Source: Streptomyces sp. G-G2 (GTDB lineage: Bacteria > Actinomycetota > Actinomycetes > Streptomycetales > Streptomycetaceae). Taken from it: 64,000 nt of DNA. The translations under genes were made by a program, and so were the position numbers. The stretch spans positions 1 through 64,000 of the forward strand of contig NZ_JASISO010000015.1 of assembly GCF_030063135.1 (NCBI RefSeq). The letters are read 5' to 3'. The notes below the pieces were generated by a model, which saw nothing but the letters and a program-made list of their open reading frames with translations, did no database searches and was not told the origin of the DNA. This document shows, in pieces, positions 26,776-34,341 of this stretch. The first letter of the stretch is position 1. Every line of letters starts with the position of its first letter.

Positions 26776-26831
26776 ATGAACGTGAACGCTATGCTGGAGT
26801 ACCGAGGACCACGGCCACGAAGGAGAACGCG

Positions 26832-27587
26832 ATGCCGGGAGGCAGGCTCACCCAGCAGGAGCGCCAGGAGATCGCGCGGGGTCTGGCCGACAGCCTCGCC
26901 TACGCGGAGATCGCCAGGCGCTTGGACCGCCCGACCTCGACGATCACTCGCGAGGTGATGCGCAACGGCGGCCCCACCGCCTACCGCGCCGAGCTGGCCC
27001 AACGCGCCACCGAACGGCGCGCCCACCGCAGTACGCGGGCCGCGCCCCGCGGTCCGCAGGCGCCCCCGCAGGCATACGGACGCGACGCCGAGGCGGTGCG
27101 CGCGTACGCGGAGGTGTTCACCACCGTCCTCATGCAGTCGGGCATGCCCTCGATGACGGCCCGGGTCCTGGGCTGCCTCATCACCACCGACGCGGGCAGC
27201 CTCACCGCGTCCGAACTCGCCGGGCGGCTCCAGGTCAGCCCCGCGTCCATCTCCAAAGCCATCGCCTTCCTGGAAAGCCAGGACCTCGTCCGCCGGGAAC
27301 GCGACGAAGGACGCCGCGAGCGCTACGTCGTCGACAACGACGTCTGGTACCAGTCGATGATGGCCAGCGCCCGCTCCACCGCCCACCTCGTCGACACCGC
27401 GCGGCAGGGCGTCGGCGTGCTCGGCCCCGGCACCCCGGCGGGTGCCCGCCTCGAGAACATCGCCCGCTTCCTCGACTTCGTCTCCGAAAACATCACTCGC
27501 GCCGCGGAACAGGCCCGCGACATCCTCCACGTGAAGCCCGGGACCAGCCCGGACAGCCCCGCCGAACCACGCGCGGATCACGGATAG
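26832..27587 (+). CDS. GbsR/MarR-like regulator with N-terminal IS30-type helix-turn-helix
   Basis: A 251-residue protein with two DNA-binding parts. Residues 4-46 (LTQQERQEIARGLADSLAYAEIARRLDRPTSTITREV) match the HTH_38 domain found at the start of IS30 transposases. Residues 90-170 are a winged helix of the MarR/GbsR type (LTASELAGRLQVSPASISKAIAFLESQDLVRRERD). No transposase catalytic domain is present. GGAGAA lies 7 nt before the ATG at 26832. It is likely to repress itself and the divergent DUF4097 gene through the TTGCATT array. Confidence 0.88.
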   Translation: MPGGRLTQQERQEIARGLADSLAYAEIARRLDRPTSTITREVMRNGGPTAYRAELAQRATERRAHRSTRAAPRGPQAPPQAYGRDAEAVRAYAEVFTTVLMQSGMPSMTARVLGCLITTDAGSLTASELAGRLQVSPASISKAIAFLESQDLVRRERDEGRRERYVVDNDVWYQSMMASARSTAHLVDTARQGVGVLGPGTPAGARLENIARFLDFVSENITRAAEQARDILHVKPGTSPDSPAEPRADHG

Positions 27588-27703
27588 CCGGCCCGCTCGC
27601 TCCGGCCTCCCGCCGCGACCCCCCTCCTTCCCGGGCATCCGCGGGCGCGCCTCGGAATCCGAAGATTCGTTGAAGTCAGGCGAACCGAGGCGAGGAGCGC
27701 GCT

Positions 27704-27830
27704 GAGCGACGGAGCAGGCCCGCGGGTGCTCGTCGTGGGAGCCACGGGTGACGTCGGCGGGGCAGCCGCCCGCCAGTTGGCCGGCCACGGCCCCGCGCTC
27801 GTACCTGCCCGCCCCGCATGGGGACGACAG
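27704..27830 (+). pseudogene. N-terminal fragment of an NAD(P)-binding (NmrA/SDR-like) protein
   Basis: A 40-residue stretch reading PRVLVVGATGDVGGAAARQL, a good Rossmann beta-alpha unit with GxxGxxG, then AGHGPALVPARP. After about 27830 similarity to any fold is lost and the TetR gene's 3' end follows on the other strand. There is no ATG/GTG with a ribosome site at its beginning. Probably the leftover 5' end of a gene like the intact NmrA-type gene 900 bases downstream. Confidence 0.5.
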
Positions 27831-27887
27831 CGGCCCCCGCCGCCTGTCGGCGGGCGAGCGAGCGCGTGGGACGGCGGGCCGGTTCGG

Positions 27888-28586
27888 TCAGTCGGCGATG
27901 CGGTCGAGCCATTCCTTCAGGAGGCCGCGTTCGCCGACGCTCAGCGGGGTCCGCGGGAGGACGGCGCGCAGGGCGACCGCGGCGCTGGCCGGTCCGGGGT
28001 CGGTGGGGGCCGCGCTCTCGGTGGTGACGGCGGAGATGACGGCTTCACGGGCCATGTCGGACACGGTGAGGTCGCGCTCCGGCTCGGGCAGCGCGATCAG
28101 GGCCAGGGCGGTGCCGCTTCCGGCGGCGTGGACCAGCCGTGCGGCGCGTTCCTCGGTCACGCGCAGTCGACCGGCCTCGGCGATGCGGTGTACGTACGCG
28201 GTGAGGTGCTCGAAGGCGGCGACGGCCGCCGCCGAGGGCCCGCCGGGGCGGGGATCGCCGTACATGAGGCAGTACAGGGCCGGATTGGCCAGGGCGAATC
28301 CGATGTTCAGGGTCCAACCGGTACGCAGGTCCTCGACGGGGTCGCTGGTCGGCCGCACGTCGGTCTTGGCCGCCAGGTGTGCGGCGAAGCCGTGGGCCGC
28401 CACCGCGTCGAGGAGTCCCTGCTTGTCACCGAAGACCCGGTAGATGGTGGGTGCCTGGAGACCCGCCGCGGCGCTAACCGCCCGGGTGGAGAGGGCCTCG
28501 CGACCGCCGTCGACGAGGAGCCGCGTCGCGGCGGCGATGATCCGGTCTCGATTGCTGCCGGTGGGGTCGGGGCGCTCCTGCTGCAT
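27888..28586 (-). CDS. TetR family transcriptional regulator
   Basis: A 232-residue TetR protein. The helix-turn-helix spans residues 10-55: RIIAAATRLLVDGGREALSTRAVSAAAGLQAPTIYRVFGDKQGLLDAV. The C-terminal ligand domain resembles those of regulators controlling reductases. ATG 28586 is chosen because it leaves a normal N-terminus; an earlier start would run into the operator. It is divergent from the NmrA-like gene, with a matched pair of inverted operator sites between them. Confidence 0.9.
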   Translation of the reverse strand: MQQERPDPTGSNRDRIIAAATRLLVDGGREALSTRAVSAAAGLQAPTIYRVFGDKQGLLDAVAAHGFAAHLAAKTDVRPTSDPVEDLRTGWTLNIGFALANPALYCLMYGDPRPGGPSAAAVAAFEHLTAYVHRIAEAGRLRVTEERAARLVHAAGSGTALALIALPEPERDLTVSDMAREAVISAVTTESAAPTDPGPASAAVALRAVLPRTPLSVGERGLLKEWLDRIAD

Positions 28587-28661
28587 GTTTCCAACGATAA
28601 CAAACAAGCGTTACCGGTGGTTTCGATTTCACCCTCACGTGATTTCGTTATCAGTGGAAAC
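28587..28661. promoter_or_regulatory. Two inverted copies of a TetR-type operator
   Basis: The 96-nt divergent gap contains GTTTCCAACGATAACAAA (28587-28604) and, inverted at 28643-28661, GTTTCCACTGATAACGAAA. They agree at nearly all positions (GTTTCCA, GATAAC, AA) and face each other, one next to each start codon. This symmetry suggests that the TetR protein shuts both promoters. Confidence 0.7.
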
Positions 28662-28682
28662 ATCATTCTCAGGGAGGCTTTC

Positions 28683-29570
28683 ATGATCGTCATTACCGCC
28701 CCTACCGGCCAGATCGGCCAGATCGGCCAACAGGTCCTCGACCGCCTCGTCGACACCGGCCGACCCGTGCGCGTGATCGCCCGCGATCCCTCCCGCCTTT
28801 CCGCGCGGGTGCGCGGCAGCGTCGAGGTCGTGCGGGGATCGCACCAGGACCGCGATGTCGTCACCCGGGCGTGCGAGGGAGCCGAGAGCCTGCTGTGGCT
28901 GGTACCGCCGGACCCCGGCGCCCACGACATCGACGACCACTACATGAGCTTCACCCGCTCGGCGTGCGAGGCCAACGAGACCCGGGGCGTCCGGCGCGTG
29001 GTCGGCGTCACCAGTCTCGGCCGGGCGTACGGCAAGCACGCGGGACTGTTGTCACCCGCGTTCGCGATGGACGCGCTGATCGAGAGCACCGGCGTGAACT
29101 ACCGGGCCCTGGCCATGCCCTACTTCATGGAAAACCTCCTCCATCAGGTCGGAGCGATCAGAACGCAGGGGATGCTGTTCACTCCGAACTCCGCGAGCCG
29201 CCCGCTCGCGACCGTCGCCACCCGCGACATCGCCGCCGCGGCCGCCGAACTGCTCCTCGACGACTCCTGGCGCGGCCAGGACACCGTGCCGGTCATCGGC
29301 CCCGACGAGCTGTCCCCCGACGCCATGGCCGCGGTCGTGTCCGACGTACTGGGCCGACCGGTCCGCTGCCAGGAGACGAGCCCCGAGGCGTACAGGGCGA
29401 CGATGACGCGGTACGGAACGGCCGGCGCGTGGGCGCAGGGCCTGGCGGACATGGCCGCGGCCCAGAACGACGGCATCTACGACGCCGAACAACGCGCCCT
29501 GACCTCACCCGCCCCCACCAGCTTCCGCGAGTGGTGCCAGGACGTGCTCAAGCCCGCCGTACTGGCCTGA
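28683..29570 (+). CDS. NmrA-like NAD(P)-binding protein (NAD(P)H:quinone reductase-like)
   Basis: A 295-residue atypical short-chain dehydrogenase. The N-terminal cofactor motif is VITAPTGQIGQIGQQVLDRL, containing an apparent three-residue duplication (GQIGQIG) of the usual GxxGxxG. RDPSRL follows, as in NmrA/QOR2-type proteins that prefer NADPH. The usual SDR YxxxK catalytic pair is not evident. GGGAGG lies 6 nt before the ATG at 28683. Function may be a redox sensor or quinone reductase under the control of the divergent TetR. Confidence 0.88.
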   Translation: MIVITAPTGQIGQIGQQVLDRLVDTGRPVRVIARDPSRLSARVRGSVEVVRGSHQDRDVVTRACEGAESLLWLVPPDPGAHDIDDHYMSFTRSACEANETRGVRRVVGVTSLGRAYGKHAGLLSPAFAMDALIESTGVNYRALAMPYFMENLLHQVGAIRTQGMLFTPNSASRPLATVATRDIAAAAAELLLDDSWRGQDTVPVIGPDELSPDAMAAVVSDVLGRPVRCQETSPEAYRATMTRYGTAGAWAQGLADMAAAQNDGIYDAEQRALTSPAPTSFREWCQDVLKPAVLA

Positions 29571-29894
29571 GGAGCAACACCCGCCGCCCGACCGTCGACC
29601 GACCCCACACCAGCCCCGGCCCCCGCCTCGGCCCCGGTCCGCACGGCACGGTAGGGCCGAGGCTGAAGCCGACCGCATGGCACGATCGGATCGGCGACAC
29701 CCTCCTGATGGCCAAAGCACCGCAGCTGTCGGCGACTTGGGTGGGGGGCGCCATCTGTAGGCGCTCGATTCGACACCTCCCTCGCACCACACGAAGTATC
29801 CAGTTGATCTCGACCTGACCCGGCGGTGTAGAAAGGGATCTCGCACGACACGCTCAGTCGTCGGGACACACGGATTCCTTGGGGGGAACCAACC
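29571..29894. other. Intergenic gap upstream of the lectin gene
   Basis: 324 bases with no gene that I can support. The last 80 bases are less GC-rich and probably hold the lectin promoter and the ribosome site GGGGGGAA. Confidence 0.4.
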
Positions 29895-30791
29895 ATGCGC
29901 ACCCGCGCGCTCCGCAGATCAGTCGTACCCGTACTCGCCGTTTGCGCCGTGGCCGTCCTGGTTCCGGCGACCGCCTCCCCTGCCGCCGCCGCGCCGACCG
30001 ACTGCCGGCCGCCGCGGGGTGGCGTCTACGAGCCGATCACACCCGGTCAGCGCCTGGAGTCGGGAGGCCGCCTGGTGGACAAGGCGAGCACGACGGAACT
30101 GGTCATGCAGCCCGACGGCAACCTGGTGCTGTACGCCATCGGGACCCCGGGCGGCTACAAGCTCCCGCTGTGGAACAGCGGGACCTACGGCAACCCGGGC
30201 GCGTACGCCACCATGCAGGACGACGGCAACTTCGTCATCTACCGCCAGGGCGGCAGCTCCCAGACCGGCGGCGGCATCTGGCACACCGCGACGTACGGCG
30301 CTGCGACCGGCTCCCTGCCCGTGCGGGCCTATCTCCTCGAGGGCGAGTTCGTCGTCGAGAGCCGCAGCGCCACCAACCCGAGGTGGTCCACCCACAGCTC
30401 GGAGCGCCAGGCCTGGTTCTGCTCGGAGTACGCGACGGCCGCGGAGGGTTGGTGGACCGGCAACTGGGCCCAGTCCGCCACTGTCTGGATGGTTCTCCAG
30501 CAGGACCACAACATCGTCATGTACCGCAAGAGCGACGGCAAGGCCATCTGGAGCAGCGGCACCTACGGCGGCAACTACAAGGTGACCCTGCAGATGGCCC
30601 CCAAGGACAAGGGCGACCTGACCCTCGTCGAGGAGGACCGCGGCACGGTCCGCTGGCGGACCGGCACGGGCAACAACGACGGTGCCTACGCGCTGCTCCA
30701 GGACGACGGCAACTTCGTCGTCTACAAGAAGGACGGCGGCCCCGGCAAGGGCGGCGGTCTCTGGGCGACCGGCACGTACAACAAGATCTGA
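29895..30791 (+). CDS. Secreted B-lectin (bulb-type mannose-binding lectin-like) protein
   Basis: A 298-residue exported protein. Signal peptide residues 1-32 end in SPAAAAP. The mature part contains four copies of the B-lectin sugar-binding motif QxDxNxVxY or close variants: MQPDGNLVLY, MQDDGNFVIY, LQQDHNIVMY (His for Gly) and LQDDGNFVVY. Each is followed by a beta turn with LWNSGTYG or IWSSGTYG. It is likely to bind mannose-type glycans outside the cell. The ATG at 29895 has GGGGGGAA upstream. A hairpin terminator follows, so the gene is monocistronic. Confidence 0.92.
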   Translation: MRTRALRRSVVPVLAVCAVAVLVPATASPAAAAPTDCRPPRGGVYEPITPGQRLESGGRLVDKASTTELVMQPDGNLVLYAIGTPGGYKLPLWNSGTYGNPGAYATMQDDGNFVIYRQGGSSQTGGGIWHTATYGAATGSLPVRAYLLEGEFVVESRSATNPRWSTHSSERQAWFCSEYATAAEGWWTGNWAQSATVWMVLQQDHNIVMYRKSDGKAIWSSGTYGGNYKVTLQMAPKDKGDLTLVEEDRGTVRWRTGTGNNDGAYALLQDDGNFVVYKKDGGPGKGGGLWATGTYNKI

Positions 30792-30809
30792 CCGGTCCGC
30801 TGAGCGGAT

Positions 30810-30850
30810 GCCGAAGGGGCGTGGTGCGACGCGCACTTCGCCCCTTCGGC
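30810..30850 (+). terminator. Hairpin terminator after the lectin gene
   Basis: An 11-bp stem, GCCGAAGGGGC with GCCCCTTCGGC, and a 19-nt loop lie 19 nt after the lectin stop. The following 280 bases, to the UDG-ART stop, contain no supported gene. Confidence 0.8.
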
Positions 30851-31132
30851 GTACGTCGCCCACGACGCGTCGGTCGGTTCGGGCGCCCGGCGGCGGGACC
30901 ACGCTCAGCCGGTGGAGGTTCGGCCCGCCGGCCTCGCGCGCGGTCCAGCGAACGATCAGGACGCGCGAAAATGGTGTGCGTACCAACCACGGGTGTGCGA
31001 TGTGCTGCTCGGCTTCGTCGAGCAGGAGCGCGCCAAGGGGAACGACCGGAGGATCCGGGACCCCACGGAGCCCTGGAACGCATCCACATCATCTGATGCC
31101 TGAGGCGGCCGGGGGACGGTGGCCCGTCCTCG

Positions 31133-32755
31133 TCAGGAGATGAGGGGGGTAGCGTCGACTTCGGCCAGCTTGACGGTGCACAGACCGCCGCGTTCGGCCT
31201 GTACGTCCGTCACCTTGAGCTGGGTCCCCGGCGCCAGGATGAACTCCTCCTCACCGGTGAAGGCGGAGAAGCTGCGGATCCCCACCGCCCGGGCGGGCGT
31301 GACCTCGAAGAGCGTCCGCTTGCCGCGGCTGCCCAGGAACGACCGCGCCACGCTCAGCTCGGAGGTGCACGAGGACACGCCCCACCAGGCCACCGTCCGC
31401 CCGACCGGGTACTGCGACCGAAGGTCCAGCGACACTCCGCGCCACAACGGCTGCGTACGGGGGGGCAGTTCCGAGACCGCGGAGAACAGCAGCCGCAGGT
31501 ACGCGAGATAGGGCACGATCCTGGTGCGGTCCGGGGAGCGCAGGGCCGCGTTGATCTCGCGGTAGAAGGCGGACTCGCAGGTGTACAGGTAGAGCGCGGC
31601 GATCGCGTCGGCGGACACGCCGCCGGTCGCCTCGTCCGCCCGTCGCTTGCCGAACTCGCGGGACCGGTCGACGTGTCTCCCGAGCCCGGACAGCACCTCG
31701 GCGACAGGCGCTACGGCGTCCTGGAAGTCCATCAGCGGAGTGTCGAACACCCCGGTGATCGCCGGGAGGACGAGACCCTCGTCCTTGACTCCCGCGAGCC
31801 GCTCCAGGTACAGCTGGTGCAGTTCCATCGTCGACTCGATGAAGGCCCCCATGCGTGCCGCGACGTCACCGTCCGCACCACCGACCCCGGCCGTTCCCTC
31901 GTTCCATCCCTTGCTCGGCAGCCAGTCGACTTCCTCGGCACCCACCGCCGCCAGGGCCGCGTTCACGGTGGTGAAGTGGTCGCCCTCGCAGAAGATGTCG
32001 CCCTGGGCCGCGGGGTTCGCGTGGTCGATGTGCCGGACCTCGACGTCCGGGTACTTCTCCTGGAGCCGCAGGACGACCTTCTTCAGGCTGCGGGCGTGCG
32101 CCCCCCACCAGGCGAAGACGACGCCGCGGTCCTCCTCGTCGGCGTCCTGCTTGGCCTTGAGTATCTCCTCGACGATCCGCTCGGCGACGGGCCGCCAGAA
32201 CGCGGTGTGCCGGTCGGCCCCCATCGCCCCGTCGCCGCTGGCGGTGAGCGAGGCGTTCAGCAGCAGCACGCCCTGAGTGAGCATCGCCTGGAACCATTCC
32301 GGCGGCTGGACCGTGTCCCGCTCCTTCAACAGGGCGCGGACGTCGGCGATGGGCGTCTTCTTGGCGATGCCGTACTTCCACATCGCCGCGGCCTTGATGA
32401 GGCAGCGGATGCTGACGACCCGTCCGAACTGGCTGTCCTTCCAGTCGTTGAAGGTGTTGTCGAACATGGCGATGCCGGTGGCGCTCTCCGAGCGCGGGTA
32501 GGGGTTCTGGCCGAAGACGACGACCTTCCACTTGTGCGGGGCGTTCGGCTTGAGCGCCTGGAAGGTCAGTTCGCGGACCGGTACGACCTCCGGGCTGCGG
32601 CCCTGGCCGATGAACCGGGCCGCGTCCGGCTGCGCCTCGATCACGGGCTTGAGGAGCGGAAGCCAGGGTTCACCGCCGCCCTTGAAGAGTTCGGCGAGGG
32701 CAAGCGGGTCGTTCGCGTCGGCCTGGTCCGAGGGCGTGGTGGTGGCGTCACTCAT
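31133..32755 (-). CDS. Uracil-DNA-glycosylase-like / ADP-ribosyltransferase fusion protein
   Basis: A 540-residue two-domain protein. Residues 15-285 follow family 1 uracil-DNA glycosylase: VVVFGQNPYPRSESATGIAMF (water-activating loop, Asn84 where Asp is catalytic), GVLLLNASLT (Asn167 at the uracil-binding position), GVVFAWWGAHA, HANPAA at the HPSPLS position (His245 kept), and EVDWLPSKGWN. Residues 380-535 match arginine-type ADP-ribosyltransferases: LYLYTCESAFYREINAALR, WRGVS (Arg439), WGVSSCTSE (S-T-S), TLFEV, FSAFTGEEEFILAPGTQ (E502-x-E504). The NAD-binding R-S-ExE triad is therefore intact. ATG 32755 is chosen; upstream frame is a tandem repeat. It is second in an operon with a macrodomain gene. 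Confidence 0.85.
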   Translation of the reverse strand: MSDATTTPSDQADANDPLALAELFKGGGEPWLPLLKPVIEAQPDAARFIGQGRSPEVVPVRELTFQALKPNAPHKWKVVVFGQNPYPRSESATGIAMFDNTFNDWKDSQFGRVVSIRCLIKAAAMWKYGIAKKTPIADVRALLKERDTVQPPEWFQAMLTQGVLLLNASLTASGDGAMGADRHTAFWRPVAERIVEEILKAKQDADEEDRGVVFAWWGAHARSLKKVVLRLQEKYPDVEVRHIDHANPAAQGDIFCEGDHFTTVNAALAAVGAEEVDWLPSKGWNEGTAGVGGADGDVAARMGAFIESTMELHQLYLERLAGVKDEGLVLPAITGVFDTPLMDFQDAVAPVAEVLSGLGRHVDRSREFGKRRADEATGGVSADAIAALYLYTCESAFYREINAALRSPDRTRIVPYLAYLRLLFSAVSELPPRTQPLWRGVSLDLRSQYPVGRTVAWWGVSSCTSELSVARSFLGSRGKRTLFEVTPARAVGIRSFSAFTGEEEFILAPGTQLKVTDVQAERGGLCTVKLAEVDATPLIS

Positions 32756-32818
32756 GGGGGAAGGGCTCCCGGTTGTCGTATCTGCGAGATGGAGAGGGCC
32801 TGCGGAATCGATGTGGCC

Positions 32819-32861
32819 CGCGGGATGGACGGGGACCGCGGGATGGATGGGGACCGCGGGC
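32819..32861 (-). repeat. 18-bp tandem repeat between the macrodomain and UDG-ART genes
   Basis: CCGCGGGATGGACGGGGA is repeated with one mismatch and then begins a third time. It fills part of the 127-nt spacer. If translated it would give a His/Pro/Val-rich N-terminal extension of the UDG-ART protein, but no ribosome site supports that. Confidence 0.6.
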
Positions 32862-32882
32862 TGACTGGCGGAGGGGACCGGG

Positions 32883-33581
32883 TCAGCGGCGAAAGGAACG
32901 CCCTTTGGGCGCGACGATGCGCACCCGCTCCGCGACCGGCGCGTTCTCGATGCCGTCGAGCTGCGCGGCGATCGTGGCACGCAGCTCGTCGTCGTCCTCG
33001 AACCAGTGGTCGTGGAAGAGCGTGTAGCCGGTCCACATCAGGTTGGCACAGACCCGGGCCGGTACCCGGCCGGTCCGCGCGCCCATCCCGACCAGCGCCA
33101 CCGAGCGGATGCTGCCCGGCACCCGCCGGTTCTGCCGGTGGACGGCCTGGAACGCGGCCGCGCAGGCCAGGGCCACGTTCAGCGTCTCCTTCACGTCCTG
33201 CGAGGAACGCACCATGGTCGGCGTCGATATCAGGTACCGCGGGACGGTCGCCCCGGACGGGACGCAGACCGCGCTGCCCACCGGGAGGGAACCGGCGAAC
33301 CGGTCGCGGATCGCCCGCTGCACGCGCAGTTGGATGCCCGCTCCGAGGTGCCGTTTGATGGCGGCGTCGACCCCGCCGTCCATCCGGCCCTGGGAGTTGG
33401 TCGGGGTGACCCAGGCGTCGACGTCCTCCGCGAGGATCGAACCCCGGCGGATCTCGATCCCCGGGTCGTCGGCGAACGCCGCCCGCCACGCCTCCACGAC
33501 CAGCTCGTTGACATCGGTCAGCACCACTCTGAGTACGGGCTGCACGGCCTGCACCGGCTGCTGCGCGGGGTTCTCGGTCAT
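32883..33581 (-). CDS. Macrodomain (ADP-ribose-binding) protein
   Basis: A 232-residue protein. After a short Gln/Pro N-terminus, VVLTDVNELVVEAWRAAFADDPGIEIRRGSI leads into the macro fold, with VTPTNSQGRMDGGVDAAI (residues 58-75) as the ADP-ribose-binding loop in which Asn62 and the GG pair are kept. VALVGMGARTGRVPARV provides the second phosphate loop. Such domains bind or hydrolyse ADP-ribose adducts. The ATG at 33581 has AGGAG 7 nt upstream. It is the first gene of an operon with the ADP-ribosyltransferase fusion and lies about 40 nt behind a DNA-damage-type promoter, making reversal or sensing of that ADP-ribosylation its probable job. Confidence 0.87.
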   Translation of the reverse strand: MTENPAQQPVQAVQPVLRVVLTDVNELVVEAWRAAFADDPGIEIRRGSILAEDVDAWVTPTNSQGRMDGGVDAAIKRHLGAGIQLRVQRAIRDRFAGSLPVGSAVCVPSGATVPRYLISTPTMVRSSQDVKETLNVALACAAAFQAVHRQNRRVPGSIRSVALVGMGARTGRVPARVCANLMWTGYTLFHDHWFEDDDELRATIAAQLDGIENAPVAERVRIVAPKGRSFRR

Positions 33582-33621
33582 CGTCCACTCCTGTCGGGAA
33601 ACGGCCCTTCCAACACCCCTG

Positions 33622-33644
33622 ACGCTATCGGTCAGCACTGACAA
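33622..33644 (-). promoter_or_regulatory. RecA-independent DNA-damage (PafBC/RecA-NDp type) promoter
   Basis: On the minus strand TTGTCAGTG (33636-33644), 8 nt, then TAGCGT (33622-33627) fits the published mycobacterial/actinobacterial consensus TTGTCRGTG-N8-TANNNT exactly. A perfect GTCAGTGCTGAC palindrome (33631-33642) overlaps it. It lies 41 nt upstream of the macrodomain start. In S. coelicolor the macrodomain gene SCO6735 has been reported under the same promoter class, as I recall. Confidence 0.8.
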
Positions 33645-34063
33645 CACCGCTGATGGGAGGGCCCGATGACGCCCCGCACCGCCAGAGACAGGGCGTACAC
33701 CCGGACGATCCCCCGGCCCCCGCCCGTCACCACCGCCACGCGACCGTCGAAACGGACCTCGTGCGCGTCGCCCACCTCGTCCCCCACGCCCCCCACATCC
33801 CCCACCCCTCCCGTAGGCCCCGTGGTTCCCGCACACCCTCCCCCGACAGCACGGGACCCGGCCAGGGAGCGCGGGCATCGAGCCGACGCATCCGCGCACT
33901 CCTCACGTGCCACTGGCCGCTCCAGCGCGCGCCGTCACGCCGAGGGGCCCGGGGTGCCGGGCCGGGCCGGGGGCCGCCCGTCCCCTGGTCCCTGGCCCCG
34001 GGGCGGCGGGTTCGGCAGGATGGCACCCAGGGCGGGTTCGTACGACGGGAGCGGGGGTGTGGG
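33645..34063. other. Gap between the macrodomain promoter and a small gene
   Basis: About 420 bases with Pro/Arg-rich low-complexity frames on both strands and no motif. I see no supported gene. Confidence 0.4.
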
Positions 34064-34309
34064 GTGACGCGGACGGTCACGGTCCAGGGCGTCGTGTTCG
34101 ACCTCGACGACATCGTCGAGGCACACCTGCAACGCGGATACGCCGGCGGGGTGCTGGACCTGCGCACCGCCGACGACCTGGAGTACACGTTCGAGCTGTA
34201 CATCCGGGACTCGGCGGCCGACTACGAGGCGTACGTGATGCTGAAGCACCACAGCGGCTGCTACAGCGAATCGTGGCCCCGGGGATGGGGCGCCGCCCGG
34301 GAGGGGTGA
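34064..34309 (+). CDS. Small hypothetical protein, unrecognised
   Basis: An 81-residue frame starting at GTG 34064 behind a G-rich ribosome site. It is acidic (FDLDDIVEAHLQRGYAGGVLDL, DDLEYTFELYIRD) with good GC at third positions, then ends with KHHSGCYSESWPRGWG. The amino-acid pattern is that of a small folded alpha/beta protein. I do not recognise a family, and no signal peptide or membrane segment is present. The longer upstream frame is a low-complexity artefact. Confidence 0.5.
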   Translation: MTRTVTVQGVVFDLDDIVEAHLQRGYAGGVLDLRTADDLEYTFELYIRDSAADYEAYVMLKHHSGCYSESWPRGWGAAREG

Positions 34310-34341
34310 AGCCCGCACGCGCGGGGCGCGACGTCCCGGAA

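Noticed and set aside
26832..27587. IS30 transposase
   Set aside because: Only the N-terminal HTH resembles IS30; no DDE catalytic domain or terminal inverted repeats are present, and the rest is a MarR/GbsR winged helix.
27726..29570. A 614-codon frame joining the NAD(P)-binding fragment to the NmrA-like gene
   Set aside because: The middle part is antisense to the TetR gene and not protein-like; the NmrA gene has its own good start at 28683.
31133..32980. A longer version of the UDG-ART protein starting about 75 codons upstream
   Set aside because: The extension reads through the tandem repeat, overlaps the 3' end of the macrodomain gene and has no ribosome site; ATG 32755 is better.
31133..33581. 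Identification of the macrodomain/ART pair as a DarTG system
   Set aside because: The ART domain has the R-S-ExE arrangement of arginine-type transferases, not the DarT fold, and it is fused to a glycosylase-like domain. Only the general logic is comparable.
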